Positions 1 through 7,330 of a stretch of 64,000 nt of DNA are shown in pieces (within the stretch, counting starts at the first letter, position 1; the number at the start of each line of letters is the position of its first letter). This DNA is from Streptomyces vietnamensis (GTDB lineage: Bacteria; Actinomycetota; Actinomycetes; Streptomycetales; Streptomycetaceae). The position numbers and the translations under genes are program-made. The notes under the pieces are model-generated. The model made no database searches, was not told the origin of the DNA, and worked only from the letters and a program-made list of their open reading frames with translations. The stretch spans positions 6,584,001 to 6,648,000 of the forward strand of contig NZ_CP010407.1 in assembly GCF_000830005.1 (NCBI RefSeq). The letters are read 5' to 3'.

Positions 1-541
1 TCTCGGAGATCCAGTTGAGGAAGGCCACGTCCTGGGTGTTGCCGAGCTGCGGGGTGGCGATCTTCTTGCCCTTGAGGTCGTCCAGGGTCTTGATCTTCGC
101 CGGGTTCACCACGAGCTTCACGCCACCGGAGGCGGCGCCGCCGACGATGCGGAGGTTGGTGCCCTTGGTCTTGACGTAGCCGTTGATGGACGGCGAGGGG
201 CCGATGAAGCCGATGTCGATCGAGCCGGCGTTCAGCGCCTCGATCTCGGACGGGCCCGCGTTGAAGGTGGTGGGGACCAGCTTGGTGCCGCCCAGCTCCT
301 TCTGGAGGATGCCCTCCTGGTCACCGACGAGCGCGGTGGCGTGCGTGAGGTTGGGGAAGTACCCGAGCCGTACGGTGTCGGCGGAGAGCTTCTTGCCCTC
401 GGCGGCCACCTTCTTCGTGGCGTCGTCGTCGTTCTTGGCCTCGGAGCCGTAGCCGCAGGAGGCGAGCGCGCCGATCAGCAGCGGCAGGGCGGCGGCGGCG
501 GCCAGGCCGCGGCGCAGGGTGGTACGGGTGGTGGCAGGCAC
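1..541 (-). CDS. ABC transporter substrate-binding lipoprotein, sulfonate type (3' end outside window)
   Basis: Partial gene: 180 N-terminal residues are present and the rest lies beyond the left edge. The GTG start at 541 has a GAGGGGAA ribosome site just upstream. A basic n-region and a hydrophobic stretch end in the lipobox LASC (Cys29), so the protein is probably a lipid-anchored binding protein on the outer face of the membrane. The following segment (VRLGYFPNLTHATALVGDQ) is typical of the SsuA/TauA/nitrate binding-protein family. It lies downstream of cysN on the same strand, which fits uptake of sulfonate or another sulfur source feeding the cys operon. The exact substrate cannot be read from the sequence. 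Confidence 0.8.
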   Translation of the reverse strand, partial: MPATTRTTLRRGLAAAAALPLLIGALASCGYGSEAKNDDDATKKVAAEGKKLSADTVRLGYFPNLTHATALVGDQEGILQKELGGTKLVPTTFNAGPSEIEALNAGSIDIGFIGPSPSINGYVKTKGTNLRIVGGAASGGVKLVVNPAKIKTLDDLKGKKIATPQLGNTQDVAFLNWISE

Positions 542-568
542 GGGTGGTGTTCCCCTCGGTTCGACTTC

Positions 569-667
569 TCAGCGAAGTCTGCGTCTATGTCTTTCGGGGT
601 GGAGCGGGTGGAGCGGGTGGAGCCGTGTCGCACCGCTCATGCGGCGCACAGAGGTCAGCACGCACAT
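569..667 (-). CDS. possible 32-aa small ORF between cysN and the binding-protein gene
   Basis: An ATG at 667 is preceded at normal distance by GGGAGGTG, a strong ribosome site. It opens a 32-codon frame ending 27 nt before the binding-protein start. The product begins MCVLTSVRRMSG, contains HPLHPLHP encoded by a 9-bp tandem repeat, and ends in an Arg-rich tail. It has one Cys, at codon 2. It could be a leader peptide coupling sulfur status to transporter expression, or a chance frame. No homolog is recognised. Confidence 0.3.
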   Translation of the reverse strand: MCVLTSVRRMSGATRLHPLHPLHPERHRRRLR

Positions 668-757
668 CGCGCGACACCTCCCATGCCCGCACCGAGGGCG
701 CCGGAGCCGACCCGGCCGCCCTCCTTCGCGAAGGTGGCGTAGACGTCCCGTCTCATC

Positions 758-2101
758 TCAGAAATCCCACCCTTCTTCCTCGTCGACCGCGGCGACGGCC
801 TTGGCCGTGGCGAAGGACTCGCCCGCCATGCCGGCCGCGAGCGTGGTGCCGTCCGCGGGGTCGATCAGCAGGAACGATCCCGTACGGCGGGAGTCGGCGT
901 ACGCGTCGAGCGCGAGCGGCTCGGCGGTACGGACCACGACGCGGCCGATGTCGTTGGCGACCAGCTGCCCGGGGTTCGGGTGCTGGGACAGGTCGTCGAG
1001 GGTCAGCCGCGAGGGGATGTCCTTGACGATCGCCTTGACCGTGCGCGTGGTGTGCTTGAGCAGGACCCGCTGGCCGACGGCGAGCGGCTGGTCCGCCACG
1101 TGGCAGACCGTCGCCTCGACGTCCTGGCTGGTGGCCGGGGCGTCGCCGCTCGGCGCGAGCAGGTCGCCGCGCGAGATGTCGATGTCGTCGGCGAGCCGGA
1201 TCGTCACCGACTGCGGGGCCCAGGCGATGTCCACGGACTCGCCCAGCGCGTCGATGGCGGTGATCGTCGACTTCTTCCCCGACGGCAGGACGGTGATCTC
1301 CTCGCCGACCCGGAAGGCACCGGCGGCGATCTGACCGGCGTAGCCCCGGTAGTCGGGGTGCTCGGCGGTCTGCGGGCGGATCACGTACTGCACGGGGAAG
1401 CGGGCGTGGCAGGCCGTCAGGTCGTGGCTGACCGGGACGGTCTCCAGGTGCTCCAGGACCGTCGGGCCGCCGTACCAGTCCATGTTCGCGGACGGCTCCA
1501 CGACGTTGTCGCCGGCGAGCGCCGAGATCGGGATCGCGGTGATCTCCGGGACGCCGAGCTCGGAGGCGTACGTCGTGAACTCCTCGGCGATCGCGGCGAA
1601 GACGGACTCCTGGTACTCGACCAGGTCCATCTTGTTCACGGCGAGGACCACGTGCGGGACGCGGAGCAGCGCGGCGACGGCCGCGTGCCGGCGGGTCTGC
1701 TCGACGACGCCGTTGCGGGCGTCGACGAGGACCACGGCCAGCTCGGCGGTGGAGGCGCCGGTGACCATGTTCCGGGTGTACTGCACGTGCCCGGGGGTGT
1801 CGGCGAGGATGAACCGGCGGCGCGGGGTCGCGAAGTAGCGGTAGGCCACGTCGATCGTGATGCCCTGCTCGCGCTCGGCCCGCAGACCGTCGGTGAGGAG
1901 CGCCAGGTCGGGCGCCTCCTGGCCGCGGGAGCGCGAGGCGTGCTCCACGGCCTCCAGCTGGTCGGCGAGGACCGACTTGGAGTCGTGCAGGAGCCGGCCC
2001 ACCAGGGTGGACTTGCCGTCGTCGACGGACCCGGCGGTGGCGAAACGCAGCAGGGTGGTGGCCGCCAGCTGGTCGGACAGCTGCTCGGTGGACGTGCTCA
2101 T
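758..2101 (-). CDS. cysN: sulfate adenylyltransferase subunit 1 (GTPase subunit)
   Basis: 447 residues. With CysD it forms ATP sulfurylase, which converts sulfate and ATP to APS and couples the step to GTP hydrolysis. Translation-factor GTPase motifs are visible: P-loop GSVDDGKS at 24-31, DTPGH at 101-105 and NKMD at 156-159. The ATG at 2101 follows the cysD stop with no gap, so the two subunits are probably translationally coupled. There is no fused APS kinase domain; that activity is encoded separately by cysC. Length is usual for a stand-alone CysN. The next gene, a binding lipoprotein, lies 216 nt further on. Confidence 0.96.
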   Translation of the reverse strand: MSTSTEQLSDQLAATTLLRFATAGSVDDGKSTLVGRLLHDSKSVLADQLEAVEHASRSRGQEAPDLALLTDGLRAEREQGITIDVAYRYFATPRRRFILADTPGHVQYTRNMVTGASTAELAVVLVDARNGVVEQTRRHAAVAALLRVPHVVLAVNKMDLVEYQESVFAAIAEEFTTYASELGVPEITAIPISALAGDNVVEPSANMDWYGGPTVLEHLETVPVSHDLTACHARFPVQYVIRPQTAEHPDYRGYAGQIAAGAFRVGEEITVLPSGKKSTITAIDALGESVDIAWAPQSVTIRLADDIDISRGDLLAPSGDAPATSQDVEATVCHVADQPLAVGQRVLLKHTTRTVKAIVKDIPSRLTLDDLSQHPNPGQLVANDIGRVVVRTAEPLALDAYADSRRTGSFLLIDPADGTTLAAGMAGESFATAKAVAAVDEEEGWDF

Positions 2102-3037
2102 TTAGAAGTACCCTTCGCGCTTGCGGTCTTCCATCGCGGCCTCGGACAGCTTGTCGTCGGCCCGGGTGGCGCCCCGCTCGGTGAGCCGGGAGGCGGCGAT
2201 CTCGGCGATGACGGCGTCCAGCGTGGTGGCGTCGGAGTCGACGGCGCCGGTGCAGGACATGTCGCCGACGGTGCGGTAGCGGATCAGCCGCTTCTCGACC
2301 GTCTCCGACTCCTTCGGGCCGCCCCATTCGCCGGCCGTCAGCCACATGCCGCTGCGGGCGAACACCTCGCGCTCGTGGGCGAAGTAGATCTCGGGGAGCT
2401 CGATCTTCTCGCGCTGGATGTACTGCCAGACGTCCAGCTCGGTCCAGTTGGACAGCGGGAAGACGCGGACGTGCTCGCCGGGGGCGTGCCGGCCGTTGTA
2501 GAGCTGCCACAGCTCGGGGCGCTGGCGGCGCGGGTCCCACTGCGAGAACTCGTCGCGCAGCGAGAACACCCGCTCCTTGGCGCGGGCCTTCTCCTCGTCG
2601 CGGCGACCGCCGCCGAAGACGGCGTCGAAGCGGTGCTGCTGGATCGCCTCGGTCAGCGGGACGGTCTGCAGCGGGTTGCGGGTGCCGTCGGGGCGCTCGC
2701 GGAGCTTGCCGGCGTCGATGTACTCCTGCACGGAGGCCACGTGCAGCCGCAGCCCGTGCTGGGCGACGACGCGGTCGCGGTACTCGATGACCTCGGGGAA
2801 GTTGTGCCCGGTGTCGACGTGGAGCAGCGTGAAGGGGATCGGCGCGGGGGCGAAGGCCTTCAGCGCCAGGTGCAGCATGACGATGGAGTCCTTGCCGCCG
2901 GAGAAGAGGATCACCGGCCGCTCGAACTCGCCCGCCACCTCACGGAAGATGTGGACGGCCTCGGACTCCAGGGAGTCGAGGTGCGACAGCGCGAACGGAC
3001 TGTCCGTGGTGTCGTGAGTGTGGACGACGGTGGTCAC
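2102..3037 (-). CDS. cysD: sulfate adenylyltransferase subunit 2
   Basis: 311 residues. Catalytic subunit of ATP sulfurylase, partner of CysN. The PP-loop SGGKDS at 46-51 binds the ATP pyrophosphate, as in other adenine-nucleotide alpha-hydrolases such as PAPS reductase. The GTG start at 3037 overlaps the cysC stop in a GTGA, which fixes the start and indicates coupled translation. The end abuts cysN. It is a cytoplasmic step of sulfate assimilation. Nothing is missing compared with the family. Confidence 0.97.
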   Translation of the reverse strand: MTTVVHTHDTTDSPFALSHLDSLESEAVHIFREVAGEFERPVILFSGGKDSIVMLHLALKAFAPAPIPFTLLHVDTGHNFPEVIEYRDRVVAQHGLRLHVASVQEYIDAGKLRERPDGTRNPLQTVPLTEAIQQHRFDAVFGGGRRDEEKARAKERVFSLRDEFSQWDPRRQRPELWQLYNGRHAPGEHVRVFPLSNWTELDVWQYIQREKIELPEIYFAHEREVFARSGMWLTAGEWGGPKESETVEKRLIRYRTVGDMSCTGAVDSDATTLDAVIAEIAASRLTERGATRADDKLSEAAMEDRKREGYF

Positions 3038-3600
3038 AGCAGACCCCTCTCGGTGAGCAGCGCGTGGAGCTGCGCCGCGGACTCCTGCACGGTCTGGTTC
3101 TGGGACTCGATCCGCAGATCGGGGTTCTCGGGCGCCTCGTACGGGTCGTCGACGCCGGTGAGGCCGGAGATCTCGCCCGCGGCCTGCTTGGCGTAGAGGC
3201 CCTTCACGTCGCGGACGGAGCAGACCTCCACGGGGGTGGCCACGTGCACCTGGACGAAGGCGGTGCCCTCGGCCTCGTGGCGCTTGCGGACCGCCTCGCG
3301 GCTGTCGTCGTACGGGGCGATGACCGGGACCAGGACCTTCACGCCGTGCGAGGCGAGCAGCTCGGCGACGAAGCCGATCCGCTGCACGTTGGTGTGCCGG
3401 TCCTCGCGGCTGAAGCCGAGGCCCGCGGAGAGGAACTCGCGGATCTCGTCGCCGTCGAGGATCTCGACGGGGTGGCCCTCGTCGCGGAGGCGGCCGGCCA
3501 GCTCGTACGCGATGGTGGTCTTTCCGGCGCTCGGCAGGCCGGTGAGCCAGATGGTGGCACCGGTCACGTGGTTCTCCTGGGGTGTCTGAGTGTCCGTCAT
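3034..3600 (-). CDS. cysC: adenylyl-sulfate kinase
   Basis: 188 residues, usual length for APS kinase. It phosphorylates APS to PAPS. The P-loop GLPSAGKT is at 21-28, followed by the DGDEIR motif that binds the APS side. The ATG at 3600 overlaps the cysH stop (ATGA) and the stop overlaps the cysD start, so the gene sits tightly inside the operon. A longer in-frame reading upstream exists but runs antisense-like through cysH and was discarded. Because the neighbouring CysH has the iron-sulfur signature of an APS reductase, PAPS may serve sulfotransferases rather than reduction (inference). Confidence 0.95.
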   Translation of the reverse strand: MTDTQTPQENHVTGATIWLTGLPSAGKTTIAYELAGRLRDEGHPVEILDGDEIREFLSAGLGFSREDRHTNVQRIGFVAELLASHGVKVLVPVIAPYDDSREAVRKRHEAEGTAFVQVHVATPVEVCSVRDVKGLYAKQAAGEISGLTGVDDPYEAPENPDLRIESQNQTVQESAAQLHALLTERGLL

Positions 3601-4304
3601 CCGTGCAGCCCGCATTCGGTCTTGGCGCGGCCCGCCCAGCGTCCGGCGCGGGCGTCCTCGCCCTCCAGGACGCGGCGGGTGCAGGGGGCGCAGCCGACGG
3701 AGGCGTACCCGTCCATGAGGAGCGGGTTGGTGAGGACGCCGTGCTCCGTGACGTACGCGTCGACGTCGTCCTGCGTCCAGCGGGCGATGGGGGAGACCTT
3801 GACCTTCTGCCGCTTCTCGTCCCAGCCGACGACCGGGGTGTTCGCCCGGGTCGGGGACTCGTCGCGGCGCAGGCCGGTGGCCCACGCGCCGTACGCGGTG
3901 AGGCCCTCCTCCAGCGGCTTGACCTTGCGCAGCGCGCAGCACAGGTCGGGGTCGCGGTCGTGGAGCTTCGGACCGTACTCGGCGTCCTGCTCGGCCACCG
4001 TCTGACGCGGGGTCAGGGTGATGACGTTGACGTCCATGACGGCGTCCACGGCGTCGCGGGTGCCGATGGTCTCCTCGAAGTGGTAGCCCGTGTCGAGGAA
4101 GACGACGTCCACGCCGGGCTTGACCCGGGAGGCGAGGTGGGCGACGACCGCGTCCTCCATGGAGGAGGTGACGCAGAAGCGGTCACCGAAGGTGTCCACG
4201 GCCCAGCGGAGGATCTCCAGCGCGGAGGCGTCCTCCAGATCGCGGCCGGCCTGCTCGGCGAGTGCCTTGAGGTCGGCCGCGGTCGTATCCTGAGTGACCG
4301 TCAT
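3597..4304 (-). CDS. cysH: phosphoadenylyl-/adenylyl-sulfate reductase, iron-sulfur type
   Basis: 235 residues. Reduces APS or PAPS to sulfite with thioredoxin. Cys122-Cys123 and Cys205-x2-Cys208 form the four-cysteine set that binds [4Fe-4S] in APS reductases; the C-terminal ECGLH carries the catalytic Cys231. Enterobacterial PAPS reductases lack the CC and CxxC pairs, so APS is the likelier substrate by family rule. The start at 4304 is chosen because AAGGGAAG lies just upstream and the ATG overlaps the stop of the 59-aa gene. The operon position between the zinc-ribbon gene and cysC supports the role. Confidence 0.94.
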   Translation of the reverse strand: MTVTQDTTAADLKALAEQAGRDLEDASALEILRWAVDTFGDRFCVTSSMEDAVVAHLASRVKPGVDVVFLDTGYHFEETIGTRDAVDAVMDVNVITLTPRQTVAEQDAEYGPKLHDRDPDLCCALRKVKPLEEGLTAYGAWATGLRRDESPTRANTPVVGWDEKRQKVKVSPIARWTQDDVDAYVTEHGVLTNPLLMDGYASVGCAPCTRRVLEGEDARAGRWAGRAKTECGLHG

Positions 4305-4480
4305 ATGTCTTCCCTTCCAGTGGTGTTGCCCGAAGTCGCCGGGGCGAGGAGCCCCAGGAACTTCAGCTGGAAGGCTCGACTGCACGCGGCGCATTCCCAG
4401 GCGCCGTGACCCTGCTCGTTGGGACGCAGGTCCTCGTCCCCGCAGTAGGGGCAGAAGAAGGGGGCTGCGCGCTCGCTCAC
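4301..4480 (-). CDS. 59-aa zinc-ribbon protein of the sulfate assimilation operon
   Basis: Small protein starting at a GTG that overlaps the reductase stop (GTGA) and ending in an overlap with the cysH start (ATGA), so it is embedded in the operon with coupled translation on both sides. It has two Cys pairs, CPYC at 10-13 and CAAC at 30-33, typical of a rubredoxin-like or zinc-ribbon knuckle that binds Zn or Fe. No membrane segment or signal. I recall a small gene at this position in other Streptomyces cys operons. Function is unknown; a metal-binding or redox helper for CysH or the sulfite reductase is a guess from position. Confidence 0.85.
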   Translation of the reverse strand: MSERAAPFFCPYCGDEDLRPNEQGHGAWECAACSRAFQLKFLGLLAPATSGNTTGREDI

Positions 4481-6174
4481 GACAGCGCCTCCTCGGAGGC
4501 GCGGGCCGCCCAGGTCGCGAAGCGCTCGCCGGTCTCGCGCTCCGCCTGGAAGCGCTTGAGGACCCGCTCCACGTAGTCCGGGAGCTCGGCAGCCGTGACC
4601 TTGAGGCCGCGGACCTTGCGGCCGAAGCCGGCCTCGAGGCCGAGCGCGCCGCCCAGGTGCACCTGGTAGCCCTCGACGCGGTTGCCCTCGTCGTCCAGGA
4701 CCAGCTGGCCCTTGAGACCGATGTCCGCCACCTGGATGCGGGCGCAGGCGTTCGGGCAGCCGTTGATGTTGATCGTCAGCGGCTCGTCGAACTCCGGGAT
4801 CCGGCGCTCCAGCTCGTCGATGAGCGAGGAGCCGCGGCCCTTCGTCTCGACGATCGCGAGCTTGCAGAACTCGATGCCGGTGCAGGCCATCGTGCCGCGC
4901 CGGAACGGCGAGGGGGTGACCCGCAGGTCCAGCGCCTCCAGGGCGGAGACGACCGACTCGACCTGCGCCTCCTCGATGTCGAGGACGAGCATCTTCTGCT
5001 CGGCGGTGGTGCGGACCCGGCCGGAGCCGTGCGCCTCGGCGACCGCGGCGATCTTCGTCAGGGTGGCGCCGTCGACCCGGCCGACGCGCGGCGCGAAGCC
5101 GACGTAGAACTTGCCGTCCTTCTGCTTGTGGACGCCCACGTGGTCGCGCCAGCGGCCGGCGGGCTCCGAGGGGGCGGGGCCGTCCGTCAGCTTGCGCTTC
5201 AGGTACTCGTCCTCCAGGACCTGGCGGAACTTCTCCGGGCCCCAGTCGGCGACGAGGAACTTCAGCCGGGCGCGGTTGCGCAGCCGGCGGTAGCCGTAGT
5301 CGCGGAAGATCGAGATGACGCCCTCGTAGACGTCCGGGACCTCGTCGAGGGAGACCCAGGTGCCGAGGCGGACGCCGAGCTTCGGGTTGGTGGACAGACC
5401 GCCGCCGACCCAGACGTCGAAACCGGGGCCGTGCTCCGGGTGCTCCACGCCGACGAAGGCGATGTCGTTGATCTCGTGCGCCACGTCGAGCAGCGGCGAG
5501 CCGGAGACCGCGGACTTGAACTTCCGGGGCAGGTTGGAGAAGTCCTTGTTGCCGACGATGCGCCGGTAGATCTCCTCGATGGCGGGGGTGCCGTCGATGA
5601 TCTCGTCGGCGGCGATGCCGGCCACGGGGGAGCCGAGGATGACGCGCGGGGTGTCGCCGCAGGCCTCGGTGGTGGACAGGCCGACCGCCTCCAGGCGGTT
5701 CCAGATCTCGGGGACGTCCTCGATGCGGATCCAGTGGTACTGGACGTTCTGCCGGTCCGTGATGTCGGCGGTGCCGCGGGCGAACTCCTCGGAGATCTCG
5801 CCGATGACGCGGAGCTGTTCGGTGGTCAGCCGGCCGCCGTCGATGCGGACGCGGAGCATGAAGTACTCGTCGTCCAGCTCCTCCGGCTCCAGGACGCCCG
5901 TCTTGGTGCCGTCCAGACCCTGCTTGCGCTGGGTGTAGAGGCCCCACCAGCGCATGCGTCCGCGCAGGTCGTTGGGGTCGATGGAGTCGAAGCCGCGCTT
6001 CGAGTAGACCGTCTCAATACGTGTCCGCACATTGAGACCGTCGTCGTCCTTCTTGAACTGCTCATTGCCGTTCAGGGGGGTGAAGTGCCCCACGGCCCAC
6101 TGACCCTCGCCACGGTGGCGCCCGGCCTTGCGGCGGGCGGCGGCGGGAGTGGGGTTTTCCGGGGTGGCGGCCAT
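4477..6174 (-). CDS. sir: ferredoxin-dependent sulfite/nitrite reductase (siroheme, 4Fe-4S)
   Basis: 565 residues, usual size. Reduces sulfite to sulfide by six electrons on a coupled siroheme-[4Fe-4S] centre. Cluster ligands are clear: Cys431 and Cys437 (C-x5-C), Cys473 and Cys477 (C-x3-C). Two sulfite/nitrite reductase half-domains are visible, including the siroheme-contacting NVQYHWIR near 143-150. The ATG at 6174 has GAAGGACG upstream; an in-frame start 16 codons earlier lacks support. It is the first enzyme gene of the cys operon, behind a leader peptide, so sulfite rather than nitrite is the likely substrate. Confidence 0.94.
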   Translation of the reverse strand: MAATPENPTPAAARRKAGRHRGEGQWAVGHFTPLNGNEQFKKDDDGLNVRTRIETVYSKRGFDSIDPNDLRGRMRWWGLYTQRKQGLDGTKTGVLEPEELDDEYFMLRVRIDGGRLTTEQLRVIGEISEEFARGTADITDRQNVQYHWIRIEDVPEIWNRLEAVGLSTTEACGDTPRVILGSPVAGIAADEIIDGTPAIEEIYRRIVGNKDFSNLPRKFKSAVSGSPLLDVAHEINDIAFVGVEHPEHGPGFDVWVGGGLSTNPKLGVRLGTWVSLDEVPDVYEGVISIFRDYGYRRLRNRARLKFLVADWGPEKFRQVLEDEYLKRKLTDGPAPSEPAGRWRDHVGVHKQKDGKFYVGFAPRVGRVDGATLTKIAAVAEAHGSGRVRTTAEQKMLVLDIEEAQVESVVSALEALDLRVTPSPFRRGTMACTGIEFCKLAIVETKGRGSSLIDELERRIPEFDEPLTININGCPNACARIQVADIGLKGQLVLDDEGNRVEGYQVHLGGALGLEAGFGRKVRGLKVTAAELPDYVERVLKRFQAERETGERFATWAARASEEALS

Positions 6175-6310
6175 GGCGTTTCGTCCTTCGGGACTGCGAG
6201 AGGGCGGCTCTGACCTGCACACTCACGCTCAGGTCAGAGGGTGGCGCGTCAGTGCGCAGCAGGATGGGGCAGAGTCGGGCTTGAAAGAAATCGCGGCGGT
6301 GCTGGTTCTC

Positions 6311-6394
6311 TCAGCGCGCCGGACAGACGGCGCTGGACATGCGGCCGAGGTCGACGTGCCGCCGACTCACCAAGGCAATTCCAGTTCCAGACAT
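6311..6394 (-). CDS. 27-aa leader peptide of the cys operon
   Basis: A 27-codon frame upstream of the reductase. It contains SRRHVDLGRMSSAVCPAR at the C-terminus, the pattern of the short actinobacterial peptides annotated as putative leader peptides ahead of sulfur genes. A single Cys codon lies four codons before the stop. There is no ribosome site; CACGCT sits six bases upstream of the ATG, so the transcript may be leaderless. It probably senses cysteinyl-tRNA supply by ribosome stalling and controls expression of the 6.2-0.7 kb operon. The attenuation mechanism is inferred from analogy with mycobacterial Cys leader peptides. Confidence 0.75.
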   Translation of the reverse strand: MSGTGIALVSRRHVDLGRMSSAVCPAR

Positions 6395-6425
6395 GACGGA
6401 AGCGTGTCACGGGAGTTTGGACGCA

Positions 6426-6444
6426 GTCCAGCATCGTCCAGCAT
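6426..6444. repeat. tandem 9-mer upstream of the cys leader peptide
   Basis: GTCCAGCAT occurs twice at a 10-bp period (6426-6434 and 6436-6444), on one helix face, 32 bp upstream of the leader-peptide start. The position suits an operator or activator site of the cys operon promoter. No known motif is assigned. Confidence 0.4.
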
Positions 6445-6491
6445 TCGGACATAGATGTCTCGGTCAGTGAGATGCTGTGTCGTGGGTCACG

Positions 6492-6520
6492 CGAAAGGGG
6501 CCCCGTCGGGGCCCCTTTCG
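6492..6520 (-). terminator. strong hairpin terminator, bidirectional in shape
   Basis: Perfect 13-bp arms (CGAAAGGGGCCCC and its complement) around a GTC loop. It lies 17 bp beyond the stop of the GNAT gene, so it most likely ends that transcript. It also insulates the upstream side of the cys promoter. Confidence 0.8.
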
Positions 6521-6537
6521 TACGGTCGGCGCGTGCC

Positions 6538-7107
6538 TCAGGCGTGGGCGCCGGGCCAGGGGCCGGGGGTCTCCGACTCCTCGACCTCCTCCACCTTGGT
6601 GTCGAAGAGCCGGAAGCCGCGCCGCTCGTAATTGGCCATCGCGTGCGGGCCGTCGAGCGAGCAGGTGTGCAGCCAGACGCGCTTCGTGGGCTCCCGGTCC
6701 GGCCAGCGCTCGGCCAGGTCCCAGGCGCGCGCCGTTCCGAAGGAGAGGAGGTGCCCGCCGATCCGGCGGCCGCGGAAGGCGGGGATCAGGCCGAAGTAGA
6801 CGATCTCGACGACGCCCTCGGGCTGCGGGTCGAGCTCCACGTATCCGGCCGGCGTCCCCCGGTCGTACGCCACCCAGATCTCGGCCCCCGGCTTCTCGAC
6901 GATCTCCTGCCACTGCTTGTACGAGAGCGGCAGACGGTCGTTCCAGCGGATGTCGCCGCCGACCGCCGTATAGAGGAAGCGGCTGTACTCCGGCGAGGGC
7001 ACCTCGGCGCGCGCGATCGTGATGTCGTCGCCCTCCGGAGCGGGGGAGGGGCGGAGATCGGACGGCGAGGTCTGTTCGAGGGACCAGGTGGTGAGAGTGA
7101 TGCTCAT
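6538..7107 (-). CDS. GNAT family N-acetyltransferase
   Basis: 189 residues, single GNAT domain. The acetyl-CoA pyrophosphate loop is recognisable as FRGRRIGGHLL, preceded by the strand IVYFGLIPAF, and the C-terminal half has the NYERRGF strand-helix typical of the fold. The first 60 residues are a looser N-terminal extension. The acceptor substrate cannot be told. It is a single gene: a perfect hairpin follows its stop and a divergent secreted-protein gene starts 223 bp upstream. No good ribosome site is seen at the ATG, so the start is slightly uncertain. Confidence 0.85.
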   Translation of the reverse strand: MSITLTTWSLEQTSPSDLRPSPAPEGDDITIARAEVPSPEYSRFLYTAVGGDIRWNDRLPLSYKQWQEIVEKPGAEIWVAYDRGTPAGYVELDPQPEGVVEIVYFGLIPAFRGRRIGGHLLSFGTARAWDLAERWPDREPTKRVWLHTCSLDGPHAMANYERRGFRLFDTKVEEVEESETPGPWPGAHA

Positions 7108-7330
7108 GGGGTCATCGCATCATGCGGAGCGCCGGATTCCCACCCTGTTCGGTACCGGCGGACAGCCTGTCCGCCATGCGGACAGATGGTGTCTCCGGGC
7201 GTCCCGGAGCCCGTCCGCCGAGGCGCATGACCTCAGAGGTAATCGACCCCCGCACCGCCCTCCCGGCAGGGTGAGCGCACCGGGACGGCACACGGCCGCA
7301 CCCGGTGATCGACGACATGAGGGGTACGAC

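Noticed and set aside
4294..6213. 639-codon plus-strand frame across the sulfite reductase
   Set aside because: Shadow of the reductase gene; Ala/Asp/Val-rich with no motif.
6175..6310. SAM or cobalamin riboswitch ahead of the sulfite reductase
   Set aside because: I could not find the conserved cores of either class; the leader peptide accounts for the region better.
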